A DNA stretch of 64,000 bases from Cladobotryum mycophilum (GCA_036429605.1 CM071590.1:2976001-3040000), one strand, 5' to 3'; positions 1-12,915 are shown, numbered from the stretch's first letter. Numbers and translations are program-made. The notes: generated by a model not told the origin, from the letters alone.

Positions 1-122
1 CTCACCTCTCACGCTGGTCTGGAGTTGGTTACGATGACATGATGATCGGGACCGCGTTGAGCGTCGTCCCCGGCCGCGGGGAGGAGGGGGTCGGCGAGCA
101 AGCGAGCTCGGTCAACTCTTGA
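1..122 (+). CDS. Possible 3' end of a truncated gene
   Basis: From base 3 a frame stays open to a TGA at 120-122. It encodes about 39 residues ending GEQASSVNS, with rather GC-rich codon third positions unlike the AT-richer DNA that follows. It could be the last exon of a gene lying mostly to the left of the window. No domain is visible and I do not recognise the tail. An antisense frame is open here too, so this is weak evidence and may be chance. Confidence 0.25.
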   Translation, partial: HLSRWSGVGYDDMMIGTALSVVPGRGEEGVGEQASSVNS

Positions 123-3100
123 ATGCCGCACACAGCGCGAATCATGAGCACACCACAAAAAAGGACATCAAGTTGCATTAGTGAACCGACATGTGAGCTC
201 ATCAAGATCAAGTTCATTGGTTGGAAGCGTGAATTTTTCATGCACTCTGTTCACATGGAATGTCTGAAGCCAGCCCATGCATCCAGCCCAGCCAGCTCAG
301 CTCTCATGGTAACGGTAGCAGAAAAGCCCAGTCTATTGAGGAACAAGATGGAGGGCGAGGAACGCAATACAGTGGCCACTGGCTCCCCAAGGCTTGTCCC
401 CGAGTGACTGGTGGTGACCCTCTGACTCTCAGCAGCGATGAGAAGAAAATGTCTTGTCCAGAAACGGATGTCTTGCCTTGCGCACTGTGGCGGGCGGGGA
501 CTATTTCCCTAGCTGATGATCATTAAGGTATAGTCAGTCAGTCTATAGAGGGCAGACTTTGATTGATCAAAATTGGTCCAAGACCTTTTCTTTTCTCTCT
601 CTCTTCAACCCTGTCCTCGGTCTGTCGCGGGCTTCGGCCGGGATCGGATAGGGTCGGATTCAAAGTTGGCGAAATTACCTGATTTGGGAGGTCCCCAGCA
701 AGATGAATGACTTGGCTTTTCGTCATAATGCCAACACAGGCAAGGGTTTTCAAATTCGAGTGTCTTAGATGACTGTCAAACATTTGTGTTCAAGGTACGT
801 ACATACAAGCAGTAAAGAATTTACGTACTTGTAGTATGGTATGTCATGTGAGAGACTTCCTCGGTAACCGTACGTACCTACGTATAAAATATATTATATG
901 TTTTTATACAGACATCATCTGACCCTTTAACGGCATGTATATCAATCTAGTGCAACATGTGTTTATGCAGATCGTTTCTTTGTACAATCAAGGGAATTCC
1001 TAGCTCGAACCATGCATCCAAATTCAGTTCAACGCTCCCCTTGGGTGAGACACCATGAAAAGAGGCGACAAAGTTACCGCACGTTGCGCCGTTTTTTTTT
1101 TTTGCAGTGGGTGGGTATTGTTGCAAAAAAACGAAGGCTCTCGGCACTCCATCGCTGGAGGCAAGGCGCCGTTGCACAACGTGCATGATGTGTGGGTGGT
1201 CGTATGGAGCTCGTATGGAGCTCCTTATGGAGTCTGCCCTGGTACCCTTACATATGGTATGGGGCTGCTGTGGATTGGGGTGAAGGTGTCGGTGAACAAT
1301 AGCTGACACTGTATTCATCTGCCAACACCATGCCGGGATGAGGTTGAAGGATATCCCATGTACATACTCTGTAGACTACGGAGTACTGCAAGTGCATATT
1401 TTGCATAAGGCTCTCCTACCTACTTCATGACTAGCAATTCTTTGCCGTCATGTGCAATGCAAAGCATCAGCGGGCGGACGACGGGTGGGCTGGACACGGG
1501 AGCGAGGCATTAGCCTTACCCTTGTGTCGTCTTCTCTCCTTGCGTCCAACGCCAGGACCAACTCTTCTTGGTCGAAAGTCCGTTGATATATTAATGACGA
1601 TTGACGGATAATTCGTGGTTGGCGAGCCAATGGGAGGTCTCGATGGTGATATTGAATTATGATTGGGCGTGTTTAGCAAATTATGCAGTGTCGCAATTGG
1701 TCTGCGTGACTTATATCCATCCAATTAAATCCCTTCATCCTATGGTATGGCTCCTTTGGACCAAGTCCGTTATCATACAAACAACCAATATGATGAGTTC
1801 CGCTAGCCAGGATTTGCGGAATCAGGATCGATCCACTAAAACTGTTTCAACAAGTTCCCTCTTTTATTTCGCTGCCTAGAAGATGCATCCGACCGTTGCA
1901 ACCTCATGCAAATCCGACATGAGTTCGTGCGCGCAGGTATGCGTGTGCGTGTGGAGTGCGAGGACAGGACAGGACAAGAGGAAAGACAAGGGAAAGGGAA
2001 GAAGACAGAAAACAGAAGCAAAACTTCAACGGCAAGACGTGCTTCCGGCCCGCAGAAGCTGAATAGAGTCGCATTGGCATTGAATAATATGGATGGGGAA
2101 TGGACGGATGGATGGATACGGTGCGTTGCGTTGCGTTGTGTTGCCTCTTGTATCCTCACACAGTATGGCACTGTCTCGAAAGAGCACGGACCAGTTATGT
2201 AGTATCCACATCTCTCATGCAGCCACCCCTCCTAAAGAAAGAACGAACTAGTAATAATTCTCTCCTTCATTCATTCATTCATTCATTCAATCTGTTGTTG
2301 TCTTTGCTTCTTCCCCCTTCCCCATCCATCCATCCATCACCATCACCACCACTACGCACATCCATGCTTCTTTTTGCCCCCCTCAACAGCTCCACTTGAT
2401 TGCCAATTGAGGCTGCTGGCAAGGCTGGCCTTTCTTTTTCTTACACTGTGGGGTAACGGCTTGGAGCTGGCCCTAACCCAAAAGAAAAGATCTCCCCCTC
2501 CCCCCCAATCGAGGTGTCACGTCGCATTTTTCCTTTTTTTCGTCCAGTCCTCCCTGAGACGCCACGACTAGAAAGAACGTTATCGTGACACGCATCCTGT
2601 CACCAACTCAACGGTGGCTTACAGGGCTTATTGCAAAGGTACCCGTAGCTTACTCACGATTCTGACCCCATGCCTGATGTGCTCAAAGTTGCGCAAGCTT
2701 AGAGATTTTCAGCATGCGTGAGCGCCGCCGCCATACATGGGAAATCTGCATCCTGGTTCTCAAGATTGACCGCTATGAGACCGAACTAGCAACCAATGTC
2801 AGTTGATTCTGAATCGACTGTGGTCACATAGAACGTGCCAGCAACCGAGACCCTGCTGCGGCTCTCAAGCATCCCTTGACTTGCGAGGGAAATGGAGATC
2901 AACAGCAGGAATATTGGCATGGCATGAACAGGGCTCGGCCATCTTCAGACCGCCCTGACCGAGCAGACCGAGGTGTTTGACCAAAACTTTTTTTCTTTCT
3001 TTCTTTTCTCTCTCCCCTTCCATCCTCGTAACCGTTCCCGAGTCAGTCATGATCATACGTCCATTACGGCTACAAATCTTTTAAACTTTGTTGGCACCAG

Positions 3101-5027
3101 AAGGAATAATGATAATGTCATGAACCGGACCGTTCCACTAGTTCATCCGTATCCGATACCAAGGTTTGGCTATTCAGTTGTGATGGACGAGTGTCTTTCC
3201 AACATGCTGGTGCAAAGTTTATAGGTTAGGATGGATAACTTCCCACCTACGAGTACTGAGCTTTGCCCAACATGTCCAGCCTTCCCATCAATTTTCCCAA
3301 AGGGGCAAGCCCGGAGAATGGGCTGGTGGTTGCTCGAGAAGCTGATAAGCTGTTGTGGGCTGTGGGGGCTATCATAATAACAAGAACCAACAAGATTGTG
3401 GCGGGAGTTCGCATTAGAGCCACTGCGATGCAAAAGCGGCCCAGAACGCAACACAGAAACAATCCAGACGGTTTTCGTCATTGAAAGCTACAGTACAAGA
3501 AAAGTAGCTCAGACAGGTCTCAAGCCACCAACAAGATGAGTCGCATCTGACCGGACTCACCGACTTGACAGGAAACCCTAGACCTCCGAAATGGGTCTCG
3601 GAACGGGTCTTGGTCTGTGAGCACCGTTGAGTCACGGGACAGCGGCGGCGTCCGTATCTTCCACCGCCAACTGGCTTCTGCCGAGGGCACTCGAAATCCC
3701 CGCCATGTCTTACGGTCGGAGTGTGTAAGAGGCAGGAGAAAGGATGAGGCGAACTGGCAGAGATGGCGGGGGGGGGGGAAACAAAAAAGAGGTGACCGCA
3801 AAGTCAGGGTTTATGTATACCGCAACTCAGAGCTCATGGGGTGGTCACGCCAATATTTTTGACCGTGATATTTTTTTTTATGGCTTACCTGGCTGAGCAT
3901 GTAGGTCTCTGCGGACACAGTCAGTCCTCTGCGTCCTTTCTGCATGTGAGCGGGGATGCACGACTGCAGCAAAGGTCGCGGAAGCAAACGGGTGTTTCCT
4001 TTGCCCTCCATCTTCTCATTCCCGCCTCTCTCTTTTTCATGCGCTCTTGCGCTCTTGCAGGCGAAGACCCCTGTCTGTGCATGAATGCATCGTCACCGAC
4101 CTGTCTTAATCTATATCCTTTTCGGTTAGCTCAGCCAAAGAGATTGAGAGATCACGGCGCTTAAGCGCCGGCTATATTTGGAGTTGAACATACCGTACCA
4201 GACTAAACACGCTCAACGAATGGTATGCCCTGGCTACCCTACCTCGGTCTCCACTTCAGGGACTTTGTGCAGCAAGCGTCTGGATCATTCACGAAAACTT
4301 ACTGGCTGGGGCACACAGCGCCTCATGCGGGTGTAGCACAGATGGTCCAATGGCTCCCGTTGTCTTCGCGCCCCTATCACGGTAGACATCGACCGGTTTC
4401 AAGCCGCCAATGGGCACCAACACACTCACTGACCAAGTACGACGGCCAGTTATGCCACCCCTGTTTAGTGTTGTTTGCACTGTTGTTGAGGGCGCCATGC
4501 CTCGTTATTCGGTTACTGGACAAACCACAGCGGGACCGACTATTCTTGTCCCCCGCAACAGTAGCCCGCAGGATCTTTGTGGTCGTCACATCACATACAG
4601 GGCTACATACTCTTGGTGCTGACCCCAGTGCCGGTTGGGTATAGCCAAGAATAACGCACAGGCGCAGACACACCGTTGCCCGCAGAAACTTCTTAGACAG
4701 TGATTGAGATGCCACCACCCACCCTCCCATCATACATAACAATCACTAGCCGCCCACCTGCAAGGCGTCCCCCCTTCTGCCCTTGAGACTTCAATATTAT
4801 TTCTTTGGCACATCAGGCCCTGTTTCTTTTTTTGATCTACAATTTCATGTCTCACGGCAATCCCTGATCAACTGCCCAGAAAACAGTTTTTAGAAAAAAA
4901 TAAAGCCGGCAACGGCTCTCTACCTCAAACGTACCACTCAATTGCTCTTCACTTACACCAAAGTCCAATTGGGATACAATTGTAGCAAAAGAAGGATGGT
5001 ATGTAAATGCAACTGTGACCGCTTGGT
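123..5027. other. Long left intergenic region
   Basis: About 4.9 kb with only short, unconvincing frames. It holds a run of T at 1091-1101, an ATTC tetranucleotide repeat near 2266-2289 within a pyrimidine-rich stretch (2240-2400), a G run at 3769-3777, and one exact copy of the intergenic word TACGGAGTA at 1377-1385. The pyrimidine-rich stretch resembles the CT-rich core promoter or 5' leader of fungal genes, but no credible coding frame follows it closely. It could belong to a non-coding transcript or a very long leader of the SAM-PH gene. No gene is called. Confidence 0.6.
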
Positions 5028-7583
5028 ATGACCTCCTTTCTTACAAGACACCAGGATTACACCTCCTTTCAATCCGGCGAGAGCTGGACATATCAAGAGA
5101 TGCGCCAGAAGCCCATCCCTCGAGATGCTTTCTTCAACCTCAGACAGGGCCCTCAACAACAGTTCAGACCGACATCAGTTGCTACCGAGTTTGTTGATAC
5201 AGATTGGGATGGGGAAGATATCGAGAGCGAAGAAGAGGAAGAAGAGAACTCACCCCGAGCCAGTGTGCAGTCCGTATGTGGCAGATCAACCCCCCTAGTG
5301 TAAGTGTGATGTGAGGCTAACAGAAGGGCGTCACAGGCAGGTCAGCCAAGTTTCACAACCATTTCTTCGTACGACGAGGCTCCCACTCCGAGATCAAGCA
5401 GAGGCCAGGAGATGTATATCGAGGATTACATGAGGCAGGTTGAAGGCCCACGAGGACCACACCTGTTCCGTAGTTCCACAGACCCCTGCTTGATGCACCA
5501 CGAGGACGACGAGGACGTAATCTTGACACTATCACCAATTACACCAAAGGTCAATCGCGGGATTACAGAAATCCTAGCCCAACCTCAGTTCCCGCGCCGA
5601 AGCAGCCCGTTTCAATACACTGATGACGAGCTCGACACTTCGGTACTTGCATTATGGACTCCGGAGATGGTAGCGCAATGGATGCTCAATGCTGGCATTG
5701 ATCCTGCAGTCACCAAGCAGTTCGTTGAGAACGACATCAGCGGCGAAATCCTCCTCACAATGAAGAGTGACGACTTGAGGCAAATTGGTATTCAGTCTTT
5801 CGGCATTCGAACCAAAGTCTGGAGCCAACTTCAGCCATTGATGAATAATCTGCCAGCGTCTCCTCGACCGGAAACACCAATTGAGGATGCCCCTAGTCGA
5901 GAAGCGAGAAGGGAATTAAAGAAGGAGGGCAGTTGTTCGGCCGGACGCCAAAACAGCAGGAGACAGCGCAGACGACCCTCTGGAAACGATATTATCACGC
6001 CCATGGAATCAGTATCCATAATCGGTATCGAACAGGTCATCCCGAAAGCGCACAACTGCTCCAAGGGCGAGAACTGCTCAAAGTGGAAGAAGCAACAGCG
6101 AATCATGGACGACTTCAAGACGGCCAATCCCCATATTGACATGGACGCCAGCGGCACTGTAATGATTTACGGCGATGTCGGCAACCCTGACACTGCCAGG
6201 GCTCTGGATCCCAATGAGATTCCGCGTCCATTCTCGGATGCTGTTCCTTCCGTGGTGGCGTCTTCCGATGTTATGGGCCCAGGTGGCCTGCCTCCCCTGC
6301 AATATCTTCAAGAAGCCGCTCTTCGAAACTTCCAGGCTCGTGACCCCCAGGAGAGCGTCCGCCAGTTCCTTGATTTCCACAACCGGAACAGCGACGAGAT
6401 CCCCCCAACCCCTCCCTTCGAAGTTACACCCGCCGCACAGCCGCCTCACCAAGGTCTGCGTCACCTCCCCAAGCTTTCTATCCCCGGGGCACCTCAGGTC
6501 GCACGGCCCGCTCCTCCACGAACAGCGACGGTTCCCCCGGCTAAGCCGCTCTTCCAGCAACACCAGCGTCACCGCTCCTCTCCGTTGCAACATGAGTTTG
6601 TTCCCTATCGCATGGACAAAGCAGACCCGCTCTCCCCTGACTTGGAGCCCACCAAGAATCCTTATCGATTTGGAACTCCTTTCTCCGAGCTGGATGTTCC
6701 CGTCACCGCTGTTCCCCTTGGCCCAGTCGCCCGTGACGTCTCCCAGTCGGTTCCTCCTGATATGAACTACCGCGTGTCCCCCATCAACAACAGCCATCGT
6801 CGATCTCAATCCAGGGCTTCAGGTCGCCGACCTTCTTTCCCTGTCCTCCCTGCTTTGGATGAGAACCAGCCAGCCAGCATTTCTCCCAGGTCTATTTCAC
6901 CGAGGACATCATCGCCTAAGATCCCAGCCCGGCCTCAACCTCTCCAGGTACCCACCCAGGCACCTCCTCGCTTCAACTACCCCTGGTCCCCTGAGCGTCC
7001 CACTTTTGAGCAGGCCATCGCCCCCATGTCTACTTTCCAATCTGGTAACTCTAAAGAGGCACCGGCCGCTGCCAACGGTGTCAGTTTCCAGGGACCCATG
7101 AAGAAGCGCAAGACACGTATGCTTCGTCATGAGTGGCAAGACGGGTACTTCACTCTCAAGGGCACTCGCCTGAACATGCACAAGGATTCTCAGCAGATGG
7201 ACCGCACGCTCGAGTATGTCGATATCGATGACTACGCGATTGCCTGCTCCAGCGCCGCTTCCACCTCCAAGCTCAGTGCTGCCTTCAAGGCTGTCTCCAT
7301 TTCACACGATCGCAAGAAGAGCGATCCCGTTGGTGCATTCAGCTTCCAGCTCATCCCACAGGACAAGAACACAGCGCGACTCCGCAAGCGCGAAAGCTCC
7401 CTCTCCGGCCAGGGAGGTGCTGCTGCCCCGGCCGAGGCTCTCAACGGCACCGGCAAGACTCATCACTTTGCGGTCAAGAGCCGTGATGATCGTATTGACT
7501 GGATGCGAGAACTGATGCTCGCCAAGGCCCTCAAGCAAAAGGGCGAGGGCTTCGAGATCAGTGTCAATGGCAACATGATCTAA
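5028..7583 (+). CDS. SAM- and PH-domain protein (Boi/Pob1-like polarity protein)
   Basis: Two exons, 5028-5273 and 5337-7583, give about 830 residues. The 63-nt intron has a GTATGT donor, a GCTAAC branch site and a CACAG acceptor, and is phase 0. A SAM domain lies near residues 185-250 (starts VLALWTPEMVAQWM). A long proline/serine-rich disordered middle follows, then a C-terminal PH domain near 670-815 opening with a basic KKRKTR stretch and EWQDGYFTLKG. SAM plus PH is the arrangement of yeast Boi1/Boi2 and fission-yeast Pob1, cortical proteins for polarised growth and exocytosis. I see no N-terminal SH3 domain, so the exact orthology is uncertain. An acidic run of Glu lies near residue 70. 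The start is the first ATG in frame; an ATG at 4996, just before another GTATGT, leaves room for a further 5' exon. It converges on the mitoribosomal gene to its right. Confidence 0.85.
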
Positions 7584-8632
7584 GAAAAGAAACAAAAACA
7601 TAATTTTCATTATACCCCCACTTTATTCTTCTTTTATTCTTTTCATATGTAACATGGGAAGGCAACTTATGATTACTTATTCATTTATTCATTCTACACA
7701 ATCATTCGCCGCAACTACTTGTGTGCTCTTTTCTTCTTCTTCTTCTTCTTCTTCTTCTTCCTTTTCTTTCTTCTTCCTCTTTCTTATTTTGCTTAGTTCT
7801 CGCGAACACACAGAAAAGGCAATTTAGCGGATGACCGACTGGAAAAAACAGACGAAGCAGTGGCTTGGATCGATCAATCGGGAACAAACCGGGGATTTTT
7901 ATACCAATTTGGATTTTTATATTTATTTTAACGCCAAAGATGATTTCCTTCAAAGGATTATGACATGATGAAATTTTGAAAATATTTTAGTTTTTTAGGT
8001 CCATAGTTACCTCACTTAGTAAATGTTACGATAGTTACGTCTCTTCTCATACTTTTTTGGGTCCACCTTTCTCAGTGATCTATGTGAGCTCTAGTTCCAA
8101 TACTCCAAAGGCGTAAGTAATATGTCGATGAGGGTTATGCCTTACGGTCTCTTGGTATTATTACTTGATCATACTATTTCAACTAATATGTCTTGTTCAT
8201 GTCGGTGGCTTTCTGCGTACACGATGATATCCTAAACGTATAACTAAATGAAGATATACTAGACAGTATGAAAGACCTAGCATTGACACATCCGACTCAA
8301 AGATATATTCACATAGATCAGTTTCCATAGTTCTATCCTCAAGTTAATCAAATGAAAACACAATTAAAAACCTTACGTGAGGTGTTTAGGACAAAAGCCT
8401 CAAATTCTAGGGTAGGTGGGTTTCATACAATGCACTGATCTTCACTACACAATCAACCGGGGTACAATCTCCGTATACAAGCAGAGAGTAGTACAACTAT
8501 TTTACATTGGTTTTCAGCTTTTTTGTCCTATATACTCTGACATGGAGCTGCTCCTCGGGTCATATCCTTTTTCATCAACCATACATGCTATGCCTTCATA
8601 CCATCCCATTTCATCATCGCCAGCTTAGGAGT
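7584..8632. other. Convergent 3' intergenic region
   Basis: About 1 kb between the stops of two convergent genes. It starts with T-rich 3'-UTR-like sequence, then a TTC trinucleotide repeat (7731-7760 and flanking pyrimidines), then a distinctly AT-rich stretch (about 7900-8480). No coding frame of note. Confidence 0.7.
7731..7760. repeat. (TTC)n microsatellite
   Basis: Ten tandem TTC units followed by imperfect pyrimidine-rich sequence to about 7788, in the 3' flank of the SAM-PH gene. Confidence 0.9.
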
Positions 8633-9611
8633 TTATAAGTATTCTCCTTGCTTCACCCCGGCTTCGTCAGCGACCTTTTCCCAATCAATCACCTCCCACC
8701 AAGCCTCTGCGAATGCCGTCTTTCCGCCACGTCCTCCTACACCAACACCCCAGTCCATCAGCCATGCGTGCTCCCAGGTATTCAAGCACAGCAGCGGCTT
8801 CAGCTCGATACCGCCGGGCGGCAGGTCGTTGGTGGCCACCCTCTGCCTAGACCCCAGCACCTGGTTCCTGTAATATGGCCTCGCGCTGCCCTCGCTGCCG
8901 ACGGTGTTCATGTCCACCGGCTGGGCGCGCCAGTGGGCGCCCGGGTAAGGGGACCCGGCGAGGTAGGTGGGCAGCAGGCGGTACTCGCCCAGGCCGGCCT
9001 TGACGAGCCAGACGAAGCCCGGGCCGAACATGGCGGACGCGGTGACGACGAACTCGAGGCGGAGGGTCTCGAGGGAGGAGAAGGAGGCTTCGAGCTCGCG
9101 GCGGAGGGCCTCGGGCATGGGGGTGCCCTTGGGGGCGATGTTCTTGAAGAAGAAGTGGTTGTTGTGGGCCATGGAGGCGTAGTTGAAGATGGGGGCTTGG
9201 CTGGGCTCGCGGGCAGTCATGAGGGCGATGGATTTTATGGTCTTGTCTTCGAGTTCGGTTCCTGTTATGGCGAAATGTTAGTGAAAGCTGTTTCGTGTGT
9301 TGCCTCCTATCCCCTCCCCTCCCCTCCCCTCCCCTCACCCTCCCGCAGCAACTGCAGAGCCGAGCAATGAATTGGGAAGACTCACCCGTTATCAGGGCAT
9401 TGAGCTTCTCCAACGTAAAAGTCATATAATTCGTCCACGCCAGAGAGAAGCCGGCCGGGCTCATAAAGTTCTCAATGCCAGTCTCTGAGAAGTTATGCGG
9501 CAGCGTAGGGACCGAGTGGGTGCTCAAGCTCCTCCTGGCATTGACGGTCGAGCGCAGGCCCAATTGGAAGCCCAGCCCCTGTCGGGGTATCCTTAATCGT
9601 GTGCGAAACAT
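8633..9611 (-). CDS. Mitochondrial small-subunit ribosomal protein with Fe/Mn-SOD fold (mS42/mS43)
   Basis: Two exons on the minus strand, 9611-9386 and 9261-8633, joined across a 124-nt GTGAGT...CAG intron in phase 1, give 284 residues. The N-terminus (many Arg, no acidic residues, RRSLSTHSVPTL) looks like a mitochondrial presequence. The rest is an iron/manganese superoxide dismutase fold. The HNNHFFF motif (residues 108-114) is kept, but the C-terminal metal-binding signature reads NTWEHAW, with Asn-236 where an active enzyme has Asp. The N-terminal metal-site helix also lacks the usual His pair. This degenerate site is typical of the mitoribosomal proteins Mrp1 (mS43) and Rsm26 (mS42), which are structural and not enzymes. 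I cannot decide between the two paralogues by eye. The gene is divergent from the STIMATE-family gene at 10598. Confidence 0.85.
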
Positions 9612-10597
9612 TTGTGTTGTGTCGTGGGTGTTGTTGTCGAATACGCACAGCAGGCGCCTCTCTCGTTGGAAACCTATGGATATTTCGATTTAGAAGCTTC
9701 AACTTTTTGCGATACAAAAAACAGCCCACCAAGCAAATGACAGTGGCTACACGTGAGCGGCGGGTAGGTACGTACCTTTTTTTCCCTTGAACGCAGGTCA
9801 ACTCAACACACAAGGCTGACTGATGTGAAAGCAAGTGCCGCCGGGATATGGAAATATATTAAACCGGTCCGGGGGAGGGGAGGGGAAGAAGCGGCTGAGC
9901 AGGGCTCCCTTTGGCTCACACAGACACAGACACAGACATAGACGCACACACACTCGCTCGCTCTACTCTCTGCAGGTTATTTACGGCCCCCTCTTTAGTC
10001 TAAGCCTCCCAATCATCGTCTGGCTCTTGGCGCGTCTGACTTCGTCCTTAGCGGCCTAGTCTATCTCGTAAGAGAGACATTCGTGGGATCCAGTGATGTA
10101 ACCACGAGGCCATCACTGTTGGCTGTCTGACCTTGAACCATCCCGTCCAAATCTCTCGTCTTGTCCAACCAGAGTTGTTGTTTGCCTTGGAAAAGGGTCC
10201 TCTTGTTCTTGTTCTTATATCTCCCTCTCCCGCTTCTAGACGAAACTTATTGCCAACCATATCGGACAATTCTTTCCGGGGAAGAACTTCACAGCGCTGC
10301 ATTCGTTGTTCTGGCCCACTTGCAGCGGCTGGTTGCAGTTGGCAGGCACACCGATTCTAACTTTGGATAACTGATTCCGCCTTGTTGAGGGAGGATCCCC
10401 CCACGTCCCCGTCTCACCAAACTCTCCTCCCACTTGAACGACGCGACAACCTATCTCCTTTCGACTTCGACTCTGCTTCACCTCTCAACTTCCTTTTCCA
10501 ACCAGCGGCAGAATTCTTCAATCTTCTTCTTCTTCTTTTGGGCGGAATGCTGGCATAAACTCTTCGAATCTCTTGGACAAGTTATACTGTCGCCACT
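9612..10597. promoter_or_regulatory. Divergent promoter region (mitoribosomal gene / STIMATE gene)
   Basis: About 1 kb between two divergently transcribed start codons. It contains an ACAGAC-rich repeat near 9919-9950 and a CT-rich tract (10509-10540) just upstream of the right-hand ATG, a common feature of fungal leaders. No specific factor site can be assigned by eye. Confidence 0.5.
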
Positions 10598-11659
10598 ATG
10601 AGCGTTGCCTCATCATCGTCGGCGTCATCAACCTCTTCTGCACCGGCATCGGCCACTTCCTCAGCCCTCGGGCCTCTTCGCATCGATGAATCCCAAGGCG
10701 ACTGCGAACTCCTAGGGCACTTTGCCCTCATCGTCCAGGCTGCGCTCGGCGTCCTGGCTATGCTGTCACTCGTTTACAAGCGTTGGAGGGAGCGTCCACA
10801 GAGGCCTGTCAAGGTCTGGTTCTTTGATGTATCGAAACAAGTCTTTGGATCAGTGCTGGTGCATATTTCCAACATCTTCATGTCCATGTTGACAAGCGGG
10901 CGGTTCACAATACAGTTGGATCCTGCTGTAGTGCAGAGAAGGGATGACTACGTTCCCAATCCATGCTCCTTCTATCTCTTGAATCTTGCCATCGATGTAA
11001 GTAATGTTGCTGCTGTGCTCTATTCCCATGTGCCTAAACTAACTTTTTCAAAGACCACACTCGGCATCCCTATCCTCATTGTCCTCATTCGAGTATTCAC
11101 TGCCTTGGTATCGCTTACACCACTTGGCAAACCCCGCGACTCCATCCAATCTGGTTACTATGGCCATCCTCCCAAGGCCTGGTGGTGGCTCAAGCAATCC
11201 TTCATTTACTTCAGCGGTCTCTTTGGCATGAAAGTTTGCGTCCTCATAATCTTCATTATGATGCCCTGGATCTCCAAAGTCGGCGACTGGGCTCTGCGCT
11301 GGACAGAGGGCAACGAGAAGCTTCAGGTCGCCTTTGTCATGATGATCTTCCCTCTCATCATGAATGCTATGCAGTATTACATTATTGACTCCTTTATCAA
11401 GAAGCCTGTTACGGATCACCAGCCTCTTCCCTCGGAGGATCTTGACGAGGGCATTAGAATATTCGATGGAGAAGGCCATCTGGGAGTCGATGATGGCGAC
11501 GATGAAAGCTCCAAGCCTCATCACCGTACTCACATTGCCATTGGCGAGGAATACGACCCAGACGTAGACGGCGATGCTCCGACTGTCATCGGAAGCAGCT
11601 CTAGCCGTCATGCTCCCAAGCGGAAGAGCATCTCAACCAACTTACTACCAAAGGAGTAG
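10598..11659 (+). CDS. STIMATE/TMEM110-family vacuolar membrane protein (Ypl162c-like)
   Basis: Exons 10598-10996 and 11054-11659 give 334 residues. The frame also reads through the 57-nt intron, but a GTAAGT donor, a CTAAC branch site and a CAAAG acceptor mark it. Removing it restores the continuous family motif LAIDTTLGIPIL. After a Ser/Ala-rich N-terminus there are about four to five hydrophobic segments: near residues 44-65, a loop with FFDVSKQ, then LLNLAID, the segment after DTTLG, and FIYFSGLFGMKVCVLIIF. An acidic hydrophilic tail follows. The yeast relative Ypl162c is a vacuolar membrane protein of unknown function. Animal STIMATE acts at ER-plasma membrane junctions in calcium entry, but that role need not carry over. 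The gene converges on the fibroin-type gene. Confidence 0.88.
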   Translation: MSVASSSSASSTSSAPASATSSALGPLRIDESQGDCELLGHFALIVQAALGVLAMLSLVYKRWRERPQRPVKVWFFDVSKQVFGSVLVHISNIFMSMLTSGRFTIQLDPAVVQRRDDYVPNPCSFYLLNLAIDVSNVAAVLYSHVPKLTFSKTTLGIPILIVLIRVFTALVSLTPLGKPRDSIQSGYYGHPPKAWWWLKQSFIYFSGLFGMKVCVLIIFIMMPWISKVGDWALRWTEGNEKLQVAFVMMIFPLIMNAMQYYIIDSFIKKPVTDHQPLPSEDLDEGIRIFDGEGHLGVDDGDDESSKPHHRTHIAIGEEYDPDVDGDAPTVIGSSSSRHAPKRKSISTNLLPKE

Positions 11660-12915
11660 AAGTTGTTTGCATACATTTCCTTTCGCTTCACTGCTTTTCG
11701 GGTTTGGATTTTGTACATGTCGTTAACACTCGTGGGAATTTGGGACATACATAGGAACTTGGGAAACTGTAAAGGGCTTTGTAGATCATTGTATCTGGCG
11801 TTGGAGAATACTGGAACCAACTTTTGTTTTGCAGACCAACCATTACTCCCGTCGACTTTACTCAAGAGCTTGGGTTAAGCTAGAGCGCACATGTGGGGAT
11901 AAGAGTATATTTATCTAGCGACTTGTCAAGTCTGTATTATTGCTTCTCAGTTTGGTTCCTGGTCAACTTTAGAAAGAAAGAACTTGGTGATGTAAATGGA
12001 AACCACTGATTCTTGGACACGTCCAAGTTGAATCATTCTTTGAGCTCGATGAAGGACAAGTGCCTGTGTAGAGGATGAACATGGGCGAACCGTACCAGAC
12101 GGTGGTGCAGTTACTGAAGAGAGAAGAGAAGAGGCGTATGAGCTATGGGATTCCACTGCTAGTAGGCTCTTGGGGTGTTGCTAGAGCTTCAGTTGGTTGG
12201 GCCACTACCATGAAAATCAAAGCAGGCAGCAAGATAATCAAGACCGAATGAGTGAGGACCAAAGGTAAGTTGGGCACGTTTATAACGGATATCATCATAC
12301 CAATCCTCTCCCGTCTATCGTCTATCACTTTGCTTTTTCACCTGCAAACTCCTCTCATCCCTACATAATCCTACCTATTTACATCTATTCCGGCCAGTGT
12401 AATTCACCCCTCCAAAAAATATCTACATCGTCAACATTGGAAAAATCATTAATTCATCTTCTTTCACCGTAAAGGGACGCCGTCTTCAAACGTGATAATA
12501 AACCCATTGGTATATGTTGCGTATTCTCAAACTAATCTTGAAACTTCGTAGGCACCATACATCTCCATGCTTGATCAAAACAATCCACCCCTGGCACCCA
12601 ACATACAAGTAGTATCCCGAAATGGCCTCATAACCCAACATTCATCAAGCCTCCAAACCACCAAAAAGTAAGACATTCAACATCTTCATGGAAGAAATTG
12701 ATAAAATAAGAAAAAGTCATCTCATCAACGTAAAATCGGTAAATCCAAGTACAAAAGATAGTACTCGCTGAAAAGAAAAAGAGAAAAAAGTGATATGGTA
12801 AAATACATGTCGTTCATCAAAACGCCCATTTCTAATCCGTTCCCAAGGTATATATAGTATAACATACATGTCATGCAGATTTTATAGATGCATATCTAGA
12901 TCCCAGCCGAAGCCA
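11660..12915. other. Convergent 3' intergenic region
   Basis: About 1.25 kb between convergent stop codons, moderately AT-rich, with A-rich stretches (12690-12800). Only short, unsupported frames are present. It probably holds the two 3' UTRs and polyadenylation sites. Confidence 0.65.

Noticed and set aside
947..1318. 123-codon minus-strand frame
   Set aside because: Crosses a T/A homopolymer giving poly-Lys; otherwise featureless.
4124..4134. GGTTAGCTCAG, resembling a tRNA A-box
   Set aside because: No matching B-box, acceptor stem or anticodon arm can be folded around it.
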